Below, piece by piece: positions 1-14,034 of a stretch of DNA of 64,000 nt. The notes beneath the pieces are model-generated. The model made no database searches. It was not told the DNA's origin and saw only the letters and a list, made by a program, of their open reading frames with translations. Source of the DNA: Tyto alba (Eukaryota; Chordata; Aves; Strigiformes; Tytonidae); assembly GCF_018691265.1 (NCBI RefSeq), contig NW_024881321.1:24339698-24403697 (forward strand), in the 5' to 3' direction. The position numbers and the translations under genes are program-made. How positions within the stretch are numbered: position 1 is the first letter of the stretch; each line of letters opens with the position of its first letter.

Positions 1-2849
1 ATGAGATAAATTGACTTTAGTCATGAGGTAGATTGTGGTGGTACAACTCATCCCCCTTCTTGAGTCACTCAGTGCTTGGTGCAATTCACCCTCCCTGGGC
101 ACATATCAACCCAGGATGGATTGTAAAAAGCAGCAGACCAGAGAATTAAGGCAACCCCTTAATGTAACTTCCTGCTTCCCCTATTGCATGGGAATGATAA
201 TGACAACCACCTCCTGACAGCCTAGTACATCTGTACCTGGGCCATGGCCCAAAGTGGGTGATACCAGAACTCCAAAATCTAAGAAGTTCTGGGCCTGTGC
301 AACTGATGGGAAGTACCAGAGTATTTCACCATCCAAGTTGGGCTGAAATGGAAAAGTACCTGACAAAAATCATTTATTTCAGACCCTATAAATAGCAATG
401 CCAAGCGAGACCCTTTGAGCTCTCCTGGATCTCGGAGGACTATGACCAGCATCTCCCCTGTGTTGGGATGCCTCTCAGGCATAGACTCCTTGAGGTTTAA
501 GGACTGTCTGCCAACAAAGCTTACAGAAGGACAAAGTGAAGTCAGACTTCTCAAGGCTCAATTATCACTAGTTGAGAAATGCTGAGGCATTGTAAGTATT
601 TACTCTAAATTCAAAAAGAGGGAAATTTTAACTATAGGCTAGCCTCTTTCATCTACCTCTCTACCTACCCTTGTGTTTGAATGTACACAATTGCCTTCAT
701 GAGTGTGGATATCTACATATTTCACTGGATCCAAATATTTCTGTCTGTGTGTGTATGTTTTGTGCTTATACATATGTACATATATATACTTTCATTTAGG
801 GTACCTTGTAATAAGTTAGTGTGCATGTTGTCATTCTCAAAGCTGTAATTAAGTCTCTGTTTTAATTATAACATTTTACCAAATCACCTTGTTAATCCTT
901 AATTTGGTCAATCATTAAGTGCTGCTAAAATTCAACCTTTTGATCCACCTCACACTATTAATACATCTTGAATTGCTGCTAAATCATAACCATGTCAAAG
1001 ATCTCATCCACGACATGCAGCTAATATGTGTAAATGTGACATTAGAAGTCTCAAGAGAATCATGAAATAGCCATTCACACATAGATTTCAGTAAAGTAGA
1101 AAAATAGAGCACTGAAGCAAGACTAGCTCTTGAGTGAAGACAGATTTTCCCTCAGTTTGCATAAAAGGTTTCTTTCAGAAGAGAGAAACCAAAAACAGAA
1201 CTCAACTTTCCATAGGGTATTTTTGAAAAAGACAAATTTGACGTAAATCAAGAATCATAATTTTGAAAATAACGCACATGATTCTTTGCAATTGTGATCA
1301 CATCAGAACTGATTTATCTATATTGTAAGAGAGAGTTAAGGCAGACATGAACTGTACTGTTCAGAACTGCTTGTCCTCAATAAGGATTATTCAGCCCTCT
1401 AAGCACTGCTGGCTGCTCATCACACAATGAAAGTTGTGCTGACGCAAAAGTAGCTCTGATGATGTCCCACGTATACATTCATGCAGCTCCCTTTCATTTT
1501 GTTACTGATTGACTGCAGACACTTTACACAATTTCTTTTAAAACTGTTAAATTGATCAAATCCCAGTAATGTCTTTCATCACATTTCCAGCTACTAATTC
1601 TGTTTGATGATCAAGGTAATGAATCAACCATAAATTTTGGAACTTTTTTAAGCCCTGTACAAAGCCTTTTCTTATATATTCTACTATTAGTCATTTCACT
1701 GATTTCTTCTCTGTTGCATTGCAGTAATATTTTCCTTGAGAAGTTAATAGATTAGGAAAAATAGAAACAGGCTTGGGTATGGCTTCTATTGTGAGGTGTT
1801 GGGTTTTTTCTCTCCATCCAGAATATTTAGAAAGACATTATAAAAGTGTTTGAATATTCATTTTCTTACAAATGAAGTCATCTTGTCAAAACATTAAAAA
1901 CATCAAAGAAATTTAGTGACAAAGACATAATTCTATCAGAACACACAATGCATTCCAGATGCAAGACCAACCTTATTTTCAATTAAAACAATAGACTGAT
2001 TAATCTTAATGTTCTCTGACATTTTATCAATACTGTGAAAATCCCTTAATGTGTGAAAATACATTAGAGAAAGACATATCAAAATAAAAAAGACTGAGAA
2101 GAAATAAGAAGTAGGTTCCCACTTATTCCATTGGGAACAAAATTGACTATGGACCACAGGATTCAATTAAGCTTATGACATTTTACTGTATTTATAGGAA
2201 AATACATAATATTAATTATAAGAATGTAAGGTAGGCATACATAAACAAACTTGATATCAAATGAACTTGAAAATTTTTTCTCTTTTTATCCTTTCTTGCT
2301 TTTCTTTTGATGAAAGTTCAAAAGAAAGAAAAATAAAGTTTGTTTATTTTTCATAGACAGTGGAATTCACTGTGAACAGTTTGAGGTTCTGTGAAGACAG
2401 AACATTTCCATTGTCTAAATATGGGTATCTAGAGCCATTATATGAAACATATATATCTGTCTCTGTGTGTGTGTGTGTGTGTATAACTTTGTCACAGGAG
2501 GGTAGGACTTACAGGAGCCCCATAGAAGAAGCAAGAGTTCAAAAATGAGAGCCAGGGCATCTAAAATGGCTCTGGATTTACATTTTTAATCATCTTCCTC
2601 ACACCTGAGAGTCAAATTTCCATCTGCTGAGGTGATGGAATAGTATAACTAACCTTATTTCTGTCTAAACCTTCAACTGAATTCAAAATGTATAGGGGTA
2701 TATTGTATAAGCAAATGTGCAAACATAAATTTTTTCCCTATTTGTTTAAGGGGTTTGTTTCCTGCGATGAGATTTTCACAGGTTGTCCCATCCTACTCTG
2801 TGGATTAGGGTGAAGGTATTTGTAATTTTCTGTGCAGTATAAGGAGTGA
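1..2849. other. AT-rich non-coding DNA, no gene seen
   Basis: No coding signal is convincing here. The first 560 bases are less AT-rich and open in short frames on both strands (a 91-codon minus-strand frame at 279-554), but no family is recognised and there is no splice or promoter context. The rest is ordinary AT-rich DNA with a short TG microsatellite near 2464. Confidence 0.6.
2464..2482. repeat. (TG)n microsatellite
   Basis: Uninterrupted TG dinucleotide run of about nine units. Confidence 0.9.
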
Positions 2850-3654
2850 CAATGATCACCCCAATTTTTTCTCCAAATAGCAAGTGTTTAATTGAAAATC
2901 AGCAGTGGCACAATGGATAGTATAGTGGCTAGGCACAAACTTGAATAATAGCCAAAATTTGTGAATACAATGAAAAGAGTGTCCGAAGCAAAACTTACAG
3001 CATATACCGACAAACCGTAAATACACCAACAAACTGTACAACATGTCATCTATACCAATAAGCCTTAAATCTTATAACATGTATCAAGAAGCCATATATG
3101 CAGAAAATGGAGAATGGGACCAGTCCTGGTTCCAGTGTTGGTCCATCCAGCCTAGAGGCCCAATTCTTGAGGGGTGTCACATAGGGCTTTCATTAGTGTC
3201 CTTTTATAATCATTTTCCCCTCCTCCAGGTAAGTACTTGGATTAATTGGGCTAATTAGGTGTCATGTACAGTTCATGTTTCTAGAACCCTCCAGGCCCAA
3301 ATGCACGTGCAGTTTGTACCCCCAGAGATCTCTGGAAATGGATCCGTGGGCTTGGGGTTTGTTGGGGAGCTACTTTCCCCTCCCGGCAGGCATGATTGCC
3401 ATCTGACCCTTCCTCTCGGCACACATGTCATGAAAACAGCCTCTCCATTGGCTCTTCACAGAGCCGCTCAAGGCCTGGAAGTCCACCCTCAGAAAGGTGC
3501 GGTCCCACCCCTGTGGGACAACCTCGCTCCTCCCACCTCATCTCTCTGTCGTTACCTGCATGACTCTTGACATTTCCATAGAGACCATCTCCTTTACCGT
3601 AGTTCCCCATTGGATGTTTGAGGCATTAAGTATGATTTTGGTCTGACTGTCACA
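2850..3654 (-). mobile_element. ERV LTR, minus strand, family shared with 60560-61428
   Basis: Read on the minus strand this begins with TGTGACAGTCAG at 3654 and follows, block by block, the plus-strand LTR at 60560-61428. Shared blocks include TTAATG.CTCAAACATC, GGTAAAGG, the TGGCTCTT region, the GATTATAAAAG TATA box and the GGCTGGNTGGACCA segment after it. The pyrimidine-rich part found after the TATA box in the 61-kb copy is missing. The distal part (about 2870-3110) is diverged but still aligns, for example GTTTGTTGGTGTA against GTTTGCTGGTGTA, and ends near an AATTAAACACTTG poly(A)-like site. No internal viral sequence adjoins it, so it is best read as an old solo LTR. The left boundary is approximate. 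Confidence 0.75.
3201..3210 (-). promoter_or_regulatory. LTR TATA box
   Basis: Minus-strand ATTATAAAAG, at the same place as GATTATAAAAAG in the sister LTR near 60979. It marks the end of U3 in this family. Current activity is unknown. Confidence 0.55.
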
Positions 3655-6600
3655 CAGGTACATTGCTAAATGTGCAGTGGTTATCAGAACATCTTAGGCT
3701 AGAGGATGCATTTACTTTAAAATATAAAGATCACATTTTAAGGGAATATTTTAAGGAAAACAAGCAGTTTTTATTGGATTTATGATTTTCCAGACATTTG
3801 CCTAAGCCCATATTACCCTGATGAAGTATTTTAAGATTTTTATATATCTAATTTACTAGTCTTGAGATTCTGAGATACTGACAAATATGGAGATGCACAG
3901 ATATATAAATCATCCTGTTTGTTCTGGAGGTAAGGATGTATCTGTAGTTACTGTGTTTGGAAAGGTACATAAGAAGATTAGGAAAAAAACATTTATGCTG
4001 TGCCCCACTGTGAGATGTGTATGCATTTGTCCAAAATCTAAAGTAGACAGAGCCATGGGAACTCAGGCTTCCTAAAATAGATTGAAAAGCAAATAAAACA
4101 AGAAGAGATTTACTCTGTTTTATTTTATGTTGGTTTTGTCCTTTGTCTCATCTAAAATGAGGTGGGTGGAAGAAGGTTTTTGTCAGCCACAATAAATGAG
4201 ACATCCTAATTAATACATGTGCAATATATGCATGGATTTGTCTCCAAGTAATGTTTGCTAAAATACATTAAACAAGAGTCAAGGCTAATGATCACATATC
4301 TAAATAAATAGCACTGTCATACTTAAAGCACCATATCAATGACAAATATAGTATATAGTGTACAGAAAGTAATTTCATGCTTCAATTTCCACTTATTTGC
4401 ATTTTTAGATAAGCAATTAATGTCCTTCCATCTGTTTCTGGATATTGTAGTTACTGGGAGTAGTACTGTGTGTACTTAAACTAAATTAAATAAATGCAGT
4501 AAAATATTATACTTGTTGAAACAGACTTCCTAAAACAGATGCAAACAACTGCATTGATTAAATGCAAAGGTTTATCTGGATCAGTCTCTAGAGTCAGTCA
4601 AAGGAGAAAATCTAGGGGAAAATATGAGAAAATTCCCATAAGGATATTTCTCTAGAAAAATCCCCCCAAACTGCATGCAATACAGAGATTTCCTCAGTTA
4701 AAGGATTTATCTTTGCAGTTAATTTCAATATATAATAAAGTGGAGAGAGAGACAATTTTCAAGAAGTTCTGAATTTTTATTAAGATAGAGAAGTTTGGTT
4801 GACAGATGAATTCTGATGTAGTTAAGAGCAGAAGTTTGCTAGGCCTTTTAAGTAGATGCATAGGTTAAGTGCCTTAACTAGGTGATATGGTCCTATTTTA
4901 AACAAATGTGAACCTTTTTAAAGGCAAAATTTTACAAAGGTCCTTATTTTTTTTATTTTACACCAATGCAAATAAGTTATTTTAAGCAACTAAACACAGA
5001 CTTTGAAATACACACCTTAGAATTTCTTTCTCCTATTTTCTGCCAAGATGACCTATTTTCCTTTTTTTTTTTTTTCCTGATACTTTTAGAAAGGAAATGG
5101 TTGTGGAGAATGTCAGAATTTATAATATCTTCTGACATTATAATGCACATACATTTCCTCTCCTTTACCTTTTCTGAATTTCCTGGCTTGGAGTACTGTA
5201 GCAATCATCTTTAAGTTTTTCAGCCAACATACACTGAGAATTTTTCTTCAAAGTTAGTCATGTAAATCATAAGTTTAAAGTAGTAATTTTCCCCCTCCCT
5301 CATTATAGAAGTTCACTTCCTATGTCTTTGTTATAGTCAGACCTGTACACTGAATATGAGCTTTGGCATAACATCAGAGAATGGCATGCAGATGCAAGAT
5401 AAATATTAACAAGAAGAATCAAATTTGTATCACTTTTACACATCTATCCATAAAAGAATAAAAGCAACTCCTAGAATCAGAAATTAAGGAGGACAGATAC
5501 TAGTCTGAAGGAGTACAATAAACTCAGGTGAAAAAGGAAATTAGAAAAATGGAAAAATCATATAAAGGCTGACATTAATTATATCAAACAATACAATTCC
5601 ACCCAATAGTGACAGAATCTAGACAAGTTATACAGGTATGGAGAGCTGATTTTTCTCTTGTAACAATCTTTGGCAGCATACTTAGCTTAAACAGAATGGT
5701 CCTATACCTACAACACGTACAGTAAGCAGAATAGTCCTATATCTAGGACATGTACAGTAATTTCAGGTTCATAAGAGAACCAGTAATCCTGATACATCCT
5801 TTTATACAGTATTGATGCAGTATTATTCACAAGATTTAACAAATGTCTATGTGTAATTTCTTCCCACCCACTCTTCAGAAAGAGACACAAACAACTATGA
5901 TAGAATGCAATAGTTTAATATGTATTTTTTTTCATATGATTTGGGACAGAACTGTTTGGGTTTTGTATTTTGCTTTTTGTTGTTGTTGTTGTTGTTTTGT
6001 TTTATTTTTTTTTTTCATTCAATGGCATTGGACAGCATATCAGAATTTATTTCATTGATTCCTAAATGCTATTTGCATTCAGCATCCATAAAGCTCAGAC
6101 TGATCATCTGTCTTAATTTCTCTTTATTGATGTACACCATGTACAAGCACTGTTAAAATGTCACTAATCCTACAGCTACATAAGCAATACAATAACGTGA
6201 TGACAAAGGGATTGTCTTCATTATTGTCAAGGAAAGTACATAATCATGAATTGTGGGAAATTTTCTTTCAGAAAACCCCTAAAAAATATTGGAATCTGTG
6301 TTGTATAGAAATAGATACAAAGGTAGATGAAATATGGAGCCAAGTTTATACACAGATGTGAAAAAGGTGTGAAGAAACACAGAATTTTCTCTCCCTGTAA
6401 AGCCAGATGTTAAACAACAGACTGAACCATATTCTGGAACATGAAAAATCTGAAAAAAAAAAAATGTTAATTGTTTTGCATTAGTGTGTACTAGTATTAA
6501 AAAAAAAAATAAAAAAGGAGTAATTTTAATGATTACAAGAAAAGTCTTAATATATATACATTTCTCTACTGTAAATCAGATTAATCAAATTAATATTTAA

Positions 6601-9524
6601 AGATTAATTCCAATCACAGACAAGAAACTCATCCCTAAAAATACCAAAATAACAACAAAACCAGTGAACATGTTTGGCTGAAAGGCTCTTAAGGCTGGTT
6701 TCATGCAGTCTCGATGAATTTCTGGTTTTGAAAACACCAGATATCTGAACTGATTGTGGATGAAAATTAGAATAAATCAGAATTTACTACCTGGGGCATC
6801 AAGGATCTCCTTTACAGATAAGAATCAGAAGTTCACAGATTGGTGACCTATGACAAGGACTGGGAGACTTTTCTTATAAATCTGAAATGGTTCACCAACA
6901 GTTCTAATCACACTCATAGGAAAAAGTCCAATTTAAAGTGTCGTTTGCAGAAGTGGTTGCAGACTTAAGCCTTTACTCCACTTGAAAAGATAGAGAACAG
7001 TTATTTGAAGAGAAAAGCTGTCAATTCCTATCACAGAAATATCTGAAAATCTACCCAAAGTCATTTCCTATATAACCCACAAATATTCTAGCATTCTTTA
7101 CCCTCACTTTTCCTATACAAGAAGCAGAAGCACAAAGAGACTTCCTGGTTATTAATATGAAACAAGACAGAGGTACATTATATGATTTAATTTGCAGTCC
7201 TGATATGGTACTTATACTAGGCTAATCTCCTAGATGCCAATTGGAATGAGATCTTTTTATTTCCTGTATTTTTCTGGCCATCCTTCTGAGGAAAAGGCAG
7301 AATGGTGGTTCTAATCTGGTTTATTTTTTTCTCCCTTACCAAAGTTACTAGCTCACCTATGGTTATTTTTCCCTACCCTTAGCTTGCAATTCTTAAATAA
7401 GGAAAACCCAAACTGCTTTTTATCCCTGGCCTTTGTAACCTAATCTCTTTTTCCGAGACATATTTCCTTTTAACTTTCTAATTTTAACTACAGTGTGTTC
7501 TTTGGATGTTCCTCCTTGTTAGCCTTAAAACTTTTGGTGCAGTTCCACTGCACTCTACTTTTAATTTTCTTCTCCATCTACAACTTCTCTTGCAGGAGCA
7601 CTATACTCACAAATATTTCAAGCATTTCCTTTCCTCGCCTCCCCTCCCTCCCCTCCATCCTGCTCCCCACTTGAAATATTATTCTAAGCTGAAGAGATTA
7701 ATAGAAGATGATAGATGAAGCCTAAAAAGATTAAAAGTTAGAAAACAGTGAACAAGAATAAAATGGAAGAGTTAAGTCTGAAAGCAGAATACAGTAAATT
7801 GACCCAAGATCCAAACCAGAAATTGAATACAGGAGCAAATGATAAGCACAGGATGTAAAGCAACAGAAGAATATGGGAGTAAAAATGTGACACAAGCCTT
7901 GTATGAGGAGATAAGGCAGATGACTGGAAGATCTGCATTTAAGATGTCGGCAGTGAGATACAGGTGTTAACAAATTACTAAGAATATGAAAAGAATAAAT
8001 GATAGAAAGAAGAATTTGAAAAGATGTACAGTGTGCAATCACAGTAGCTGAAATAAACCTGGAGAACTTTCTCTCAGGAGAGAAATTCCTCAAGTAAATG
8101 AGGGAAATAAAGCCTCAGAATTCTTTTAAGAAAAAGTAAAAATATCTCTACAGAACCTAATAAATACAAATCTAGCAAAGGGAAATAATGGGGACTAAAA
8201 AATATGAGACTTCCTCAGTCAAGCAAGAAAACATGAGAAATACAAGAAATACAACATCGGGAAGTTTAACAACAATTCTGGGAAAGAGCAAGCATAAAGA
8301 AATGAGAAAATCTATCTACAGGAAAGGACAGAAGAACAAGTGAAAGAACTATTGAATATTTACTTATTAATTCTGTTGACATTTACAAGGATGCTAGAGA
8401 GGTGAATGAAGAAGTACCTGTCAGTGATTTTCCCAGAGAAGTGAAGCATAACATAGATCAGATTTTTGTGATAACACAGATTCTAGAAAATATCACCTAT
8501 TAGATAATCCACTACAGTAACTCCACATGACTCAAATAGGCCTTAGATTACATTTCAAATAAAAGAATATAGAATTCCCAACAACTCAAGAATGGGTAGC
8601 ATTTCCAAGCAGATAAGCTTGTTGACACAAAACATCTTTAGAGAATTAGTGAAATTAATAAAAGTAGATGAAAAGCTGACTTAATGATTACAGGCCAACA
8701 GACAAGAAAGACAGAGATGTTATCAGATTTGTCCATTTTAGTGATTAAAGAAGAAAAAGCTTCTCTAGTGGGAGCCAAATTAGGAATATTTATGTGAAAA
8801 GTCAGGGAGTCAACCAAAGGAGAAACCTTAGATGTACAAATGATATTGACTTCATAGTGCTGTTCAACAACTCTTTACAGAGAATGACAAGACAGACTCA
8901 TTAAAGCCTTGAAGAAATTACTTGAAATCAAGATAAAGTACTGAATTAAAAAGAGCTGAACCAATCTTAAAAGTTAGATGTGTGCTGAAGTACTCAGGAG
9001 GAAGAGGTCCCTCCAGATACCAAAAGGAAGGGCATAAATAAGAAAGCAATTAGCTAGGTTCATACTATAAGATTCAGGAACACTTCAGCTTTTCAGGGAC
9101 ATGATCCATGGATGAACGGTGTCCACAATGCATAGTGAGGGTATCTTCAGATGTACACTAGTCCAATGCATGCAAGTTAGTGCATTCTCCAAAAAAAAAG
9201 TAACTCTCACATTTCCCTTTTCTTTCCTCACCTTTTCCTTCTAAAGATGTCAGAATTTTTAAATAAGCCAAACCCTAAAAACATCACAAATCTGGGGAAA
9301 GATGAGTCAGATGTGTTTTATTCTCTGGGCCTCACTGGTCTATTACTGACTTTGACTGTTGTAGCATTCAAATTAATCCCATCCTTAAGAACATACTCTG
9401 CAGTATTGATGTACATCTACATTCATCCTATTTCATCCTGTCATGATTGTAACATGACTTCCCCTTTTATCTTTGGTGACAAAAGCAATACTTTTTTTTT
9501 TTTTTAAGAAATACCCACATTAAT
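3655..9524. other. AT-rich non-coding DNA, no gene seen
   Basis: No recognisable transposon, RNA gene or coding exon. Low-complexity patches include poly(T) near 5061, a (TTG)n/poly(T) patch at about 5978-6015 and a C/T-rich patch near 7618-7672. The region 7730-8100 has a 120-codon antisense frame (7731-8093) with strongly biased composition, no recognisable domain and no start context. Confidence 0.55.
5978..6015. repeat. (TTG)n and poly(T) patch
   Basis: About six TTG units followed by a T-rich run. Confidence 0.8.
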
Positions 9525-10678
9525 TGTAATGGCTTCACCTTGGCTGGTCATCAGGTGCCACCAAGCTGCTCTGTCACTCTCCCTTCTCAGAAGGACAAGG
9601 GAAGAAAATATGATGAAAAAGTTCATGGATTGAAATAAGGACAGGGAGATCACTTATCAATAAAATGAAGCAAAAGGCTTATTTGTTTGAGCTCGGGGAC
9701 AACTGAACACCATGTAGATGCTCATTTCTCCCTTCTTCCCCAGTTCTGAGAAGAAGGAGGAAGTAAGCAAAAGCTTGGGATTTGAGATAGGACAGGGAGG
9801 GATCAATCACCCAAGACTCGTTAGGGAAAGAAAAAAAAGAACATAAATATGTCACAGACACTCACAACAACACTTAACAGACAAGAGTAGGACAGTGAGA
9901 AGCATTACCACATCTTGAAAACACCTCTCCCACCTCTCCCTTCTTCCTGGGCTCAATTTTTCTCCTGATATCTCTACTTCCTCCCCTCAGGAACACAGGG
10001 GCAAGGAATGGGGGGTGCAGTCAGTGCTGCTTCTTCTTCCATCTTGGGGAGGGGATGGAACTTCTGAAACTTTTTCCCCCTGCACCAGCATGGTCAACCT
10101 CTAACAGGTGACAGTCCTCCACAAACTTTTTCCAATTTGAGTCCCTCCAATGGGCCACAGACTTTCCTGAGCTACTCCAGCATGGGACACCCCTATATGC
10201 TGCAACCCTCCCAGTGCCAAACTGCAACAGCGGGGGCTGGTTCTTCCCATGGGTTCCCAGCTGCTTTCAGATGCAGACACCTTAATTTATCATGTGGGAC
10301 CTCCCACGGGCCATAAACCAGTGTCTGCTCCACCATAGACCTCCATGGGTGGCAGGAGAGGGCTGCCTTGCCGTCTCGGCACAGGGTACAGGAGGGTCTC
10401 TGCTCTGGCACACCTCCCTCCTCCTTTCTTCTTCCATTATTCCACTGATTTTGGTGTTCATGCAGATGTTGCAACTCCTCCTCACAAGTCCAACTCCTCT
10501 TCCCAGGTCCCTTCTTAAATACGTTATCGCAGAAGCGCAGTCATTTGGCTCAGCCTTGGTGCAGAGGTGGGTCTGACTTTGAGCCAGGGATGCTTTGAGA
10601 AGCTTCTCACAGGGGACCACCTATGTAGTCCCCTCCCCTGCTACCCAAAAACCCCACCACTGACTGAAACACAGGACA
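9525..10678 (-). mobile_element. ERV solo LTR, minus strand, family of 39346-40425
   Basis: On the minus strand the element starts TGTCCTGTGTTTCAGTC at 10678 and shares long blocks with the LTR at 39346-40425: the GGTAGCAGGGGAGGGG start, the GCTTCTC.AAGC patch, the CTGCGATAACG.ATTTAAG block, the CATGAACACCAA block, a TAACGAGTCT segment and a TCTTCTTT-rich segment. The 3' end (9525-9665) instead resembles the LTR type seen at 52634 and 55676, ending AAGGTGAAGCCATTACA. No primer-binding site or internal retroviral sequence flanks it. CATTAAT occurs just left of the element (9518-9524) and again at 10683-10689, four bases beyond the right end, which may be a displaced target-site duplication. 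Antisense open frames inside it are not genes. Confidence 0.78.
10515..10522 (-). promoter_or_regulatory. Putative LTR TATA-like box
   Basis: Minus-strand GTATTTAA next to CTGCGATAAC. The same pair occurs at 40261-40268 and, altered, at 15462-15469. Conserved placement in three LTRs suggests the core promoter. Function is inferred. Confidence 0.4.
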
Positions 10679-13600
10679 GAAGCATTAATGGCAACTGGAA
10701 GGAACAGTGTATAATAAGGTATGCTGTCAGTCTTCAGAGATAAAAAAAATGTTTTGGTTCTCCACACCTCATTCTTCCCTGTTAAGCCCCCATACCCCCT
10801 TCACTTCTTCCACTGAGGTATAGCTTAATCTGGTAAAGCCTGTGATCAACATATACAATGAAATGGTAGAAGATCCATGATTCCTGGCCCTAGACATATT
10901 CGTTCTATTGGCAATGAGAGATAGTCAGAAATAACACCTTGATGTCTGTCCTCATACAGAACTGCCAGTTGTGCACCAACCCACATTTTTAGGGATGTTC
11001 AGAAAACAGACCTTATCTGCAGGTAACAGCAGGGTAATGGGGTGGGGTGAGGGGATAAAGAAACATTTGTAAAGTGCTGAGTCACTCTACCCATACTTAC
11101 TGTAAGAATTTATTCAAGCTCAGAGCCAAGGACTCTGAGGTGCCAATGAGGAGAGAAAGGAGAGGCTGGTATTACTTTCAATATCTTCCCCTCTTCCTTT
11201 CCCTTTTCAGTAGCTGTATTCAGTTCAGACCAGGGCTATATTTTGACCACTTTAATCATACCAGAGCTACACAGGAAGCACCCTGCTGTGAACCTGACCA
11301 GAATGATTTATTATTGCAACAAATCACCCTATGGGCTTAAAATGCATAAAAAGTGATTTTAGCAGCTCTCTGTGAGATGTAGGCAATATAGATTTAATAT
11401 TGCAACACAAACAGAATAGCTGATATATCTGTCTATACTAAACCTGTCTAAGCAGCTATTGAATCTCTTGCTGAAGGAGGATTATCTTCTTGTCAGGTAT
11501 TAAAATCTATAATCAGAAACACAATAACAGAATGGCCTTGGTGAGTCTTCTTGCACAATACAGAAGGGATCTAGAAGGTCTTTCAAGATGATGAAAGATT
11601 TGAAATGAAAAACTGATTAAGTGCTATCAACACTTAAGCAGTTAAATGTTGAGACCTGTGAGTTAAAGTTGTGGATTTAAAAGTTTGAGAGGGGTTAATA
11701 AATATTGACAAGTAAAATATTATTATTAAACCATTTGTATTTGTCAGAAATTATACAATTCTTTTTTATTACTAAAATTTCACTGTATTCCTAATTCATT
11801 GTCCAAGTGCACTGAAAAATATTTATATACCACTGAATAATAATCATCTTTTATCTGGGTACTTTTCATAAATGTAACTGGACATCTATTTTACAAGAGA
11901 TGCTTTTGATGTAGGTGTCACTGCTTATTGTAGTTGTCTTAAGAATGATACTTTATGGTAGTCTTCAAGGTTTCAAACTTGATTTACGCTTTATATTGGA
12001 GCTTTTGTTTTTAAGACATAATTAAACTGAAACACCACATTTTGAATATTTTCAGGTAAGGTTGCTCACTCCCTTCTTTTTAGTGAAGTTCGGTCTAGGT
12101 GTTCAACCCTTGATAAACTATGGGGGCGGGAAAAAGAAAAAGAAAAAACTAATCTCTAATTTGGCTTAATGAAGTAGAACATTTCAAGAAAAAAAAAATA
12201 TTTTGAAAATATTTTGATCTAAAAGCTTTGTTCTAAAGCTTTGTTCATTTAAATTTTATTTATGCAACAGAAAAAAAGGCTTTTACTGGCAAAATGTCAA
12301 CAGTATCCATACTCTACTATTCACTCAGTGAGCAAACACTACAAAAAGATTTACTTTGTGTGAAAAATCAGCTAGGAAACTCTATCATTCTGTATAACAT
12401 TTATTGGAACACCATGAATGCAACTAAATAGCTATAATTATCTGATTTCCCCCCCCACCTGAAATGAAATGGTTACACCAAAATGAAATGATTGCACCAT
12501 TAGGGTTTATTTTTTCATTAGTTTATCTTATCTAGTAACAGACAGAAGTACCTGTAAATCAGTGAAAATGAAAAATGCAAACTAGGATTAGTAAATATCT
12601 GTGGGTCACATCAATAAGTTTACATCAATAACAGAAATAATCACAGCTATCCTACTGATTTACTAGCTAATGACAATGTAAAATACTGAAATAAGTCTGA
12701 AAAGAGTTTTAAGGCTTTAAAATGCTAAGCAAGTGCTAAACTATAGAGTGATTAGTAAGCTATATTAATAATTTTTTACTGAGAATGGAAATATAAAATT
12801 TGCAAGTGTGTTTCTATTATGATATTGCTTGGTAATATTTTACAGAATTATAAGTTTCCTTATTAAAAGCACAAATATGTTTTTCACTATGCCATAGGAC
12901 TTATAAAGACCATTTTCTTTTGGGTTTATATTCCCTGTTCCCTTCATGCTCTGCTGCAGCCAAATGCCTATGACATGATCTTATAACTAGAATGGTGTTT
13001 TTTCCCATGTCCCTCAGTCCATGCTACAGAATGTATGTACCTTCAAGATCCTCAGCTGGTTGAGCAAGCAATTACAGATCTGTGTCTGCTTTGGAACTGT
13101 GCTGCTGCCTTCCTGACAAATATATGTATAAAACAAAATAAAGGAGGATTTATTTCTCCTAATACCTTTCTCAGTGCAGAGATAATAATAGCTCTATGCT
13201 CTACTTCATTTTTTAGACCCTTGAAAACTTTTAGAGTGGGATTTAGGTCTGTAATGGCTCAAACCAGTTACCCTAGAGCAGATTCCTACTATCAACTAAG
13301 GTCCCTATGATATCTGAGAAATCAGAGGAGATTTGAGACAGAACATACTGAATATACCAGTACACTTCTGGGCTGGTAGACAGAGGTCAAAAACGATAAT
13401 TTAGGACACTCCATATGTCACTGCATGCTTAGGGAACACTTGACAAGAACAATGAATATAGGATTCTGCATGATAACCAGGTCTCTGAAATCTCATTATA
13501 ATTAATGGTGATAGTCAATATAGTTAATTACAGCTGAAGCTGGAACACTACACAGTCTAAAGTAAATATTTGCTAAGAGACTAGACAACAATCTTACATA

Positions 13601-14034
13601 TAGATTTGTAAATTTGGGAGTCTAAATTTAGATGTCTATGGTCTCGATGATGAGTCCTTCCTTATTCAATTCAGCTGTGTGTCTACAAGTGGGGAAAAAA
13701 GCATTTTTATCAACCTGGTCAACCTGATGAGAGCTTTGAACAAGGCACATCAAGGGAGGGAGATGATGATTCACAGTCAAGTGAGGAAGCAGTGGACCAG
13801 GTTAGCAAGCAAAGGATGAAGGATGATGTGAGCAAAAGAGATCTTGAAAATAATTAAAAAAAAAAAAAACAACACAGCCAGGGCTGAAGGGGAATCACCT
13901 TGAGCATATGCGCATAAATAAGGATGTGTTGAGAGGTCAGCATTATGATGAAAGCTGTTACCCTTCTTCTGGGAAATCAGCATGACTTGGTGCCTCTCTG
14001 AAGCTCCTATACACTGAATATCGGTTATCTTACT
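10679..14034. other. AT-rich non-coding DNA, no gene seen
   Basis: No transposon or exon recognised. A 91-codon plus-strand frame at 13035-13310 has no recognised domain and unremarkable composition. It is probably a chance frame. Confidence 0.5.

Noticed and set aside
7731..8093. 120-codon minus-strand open frame
   Set aside because: Compositionally biased and without domain, start context or splice context. Treated as chance.
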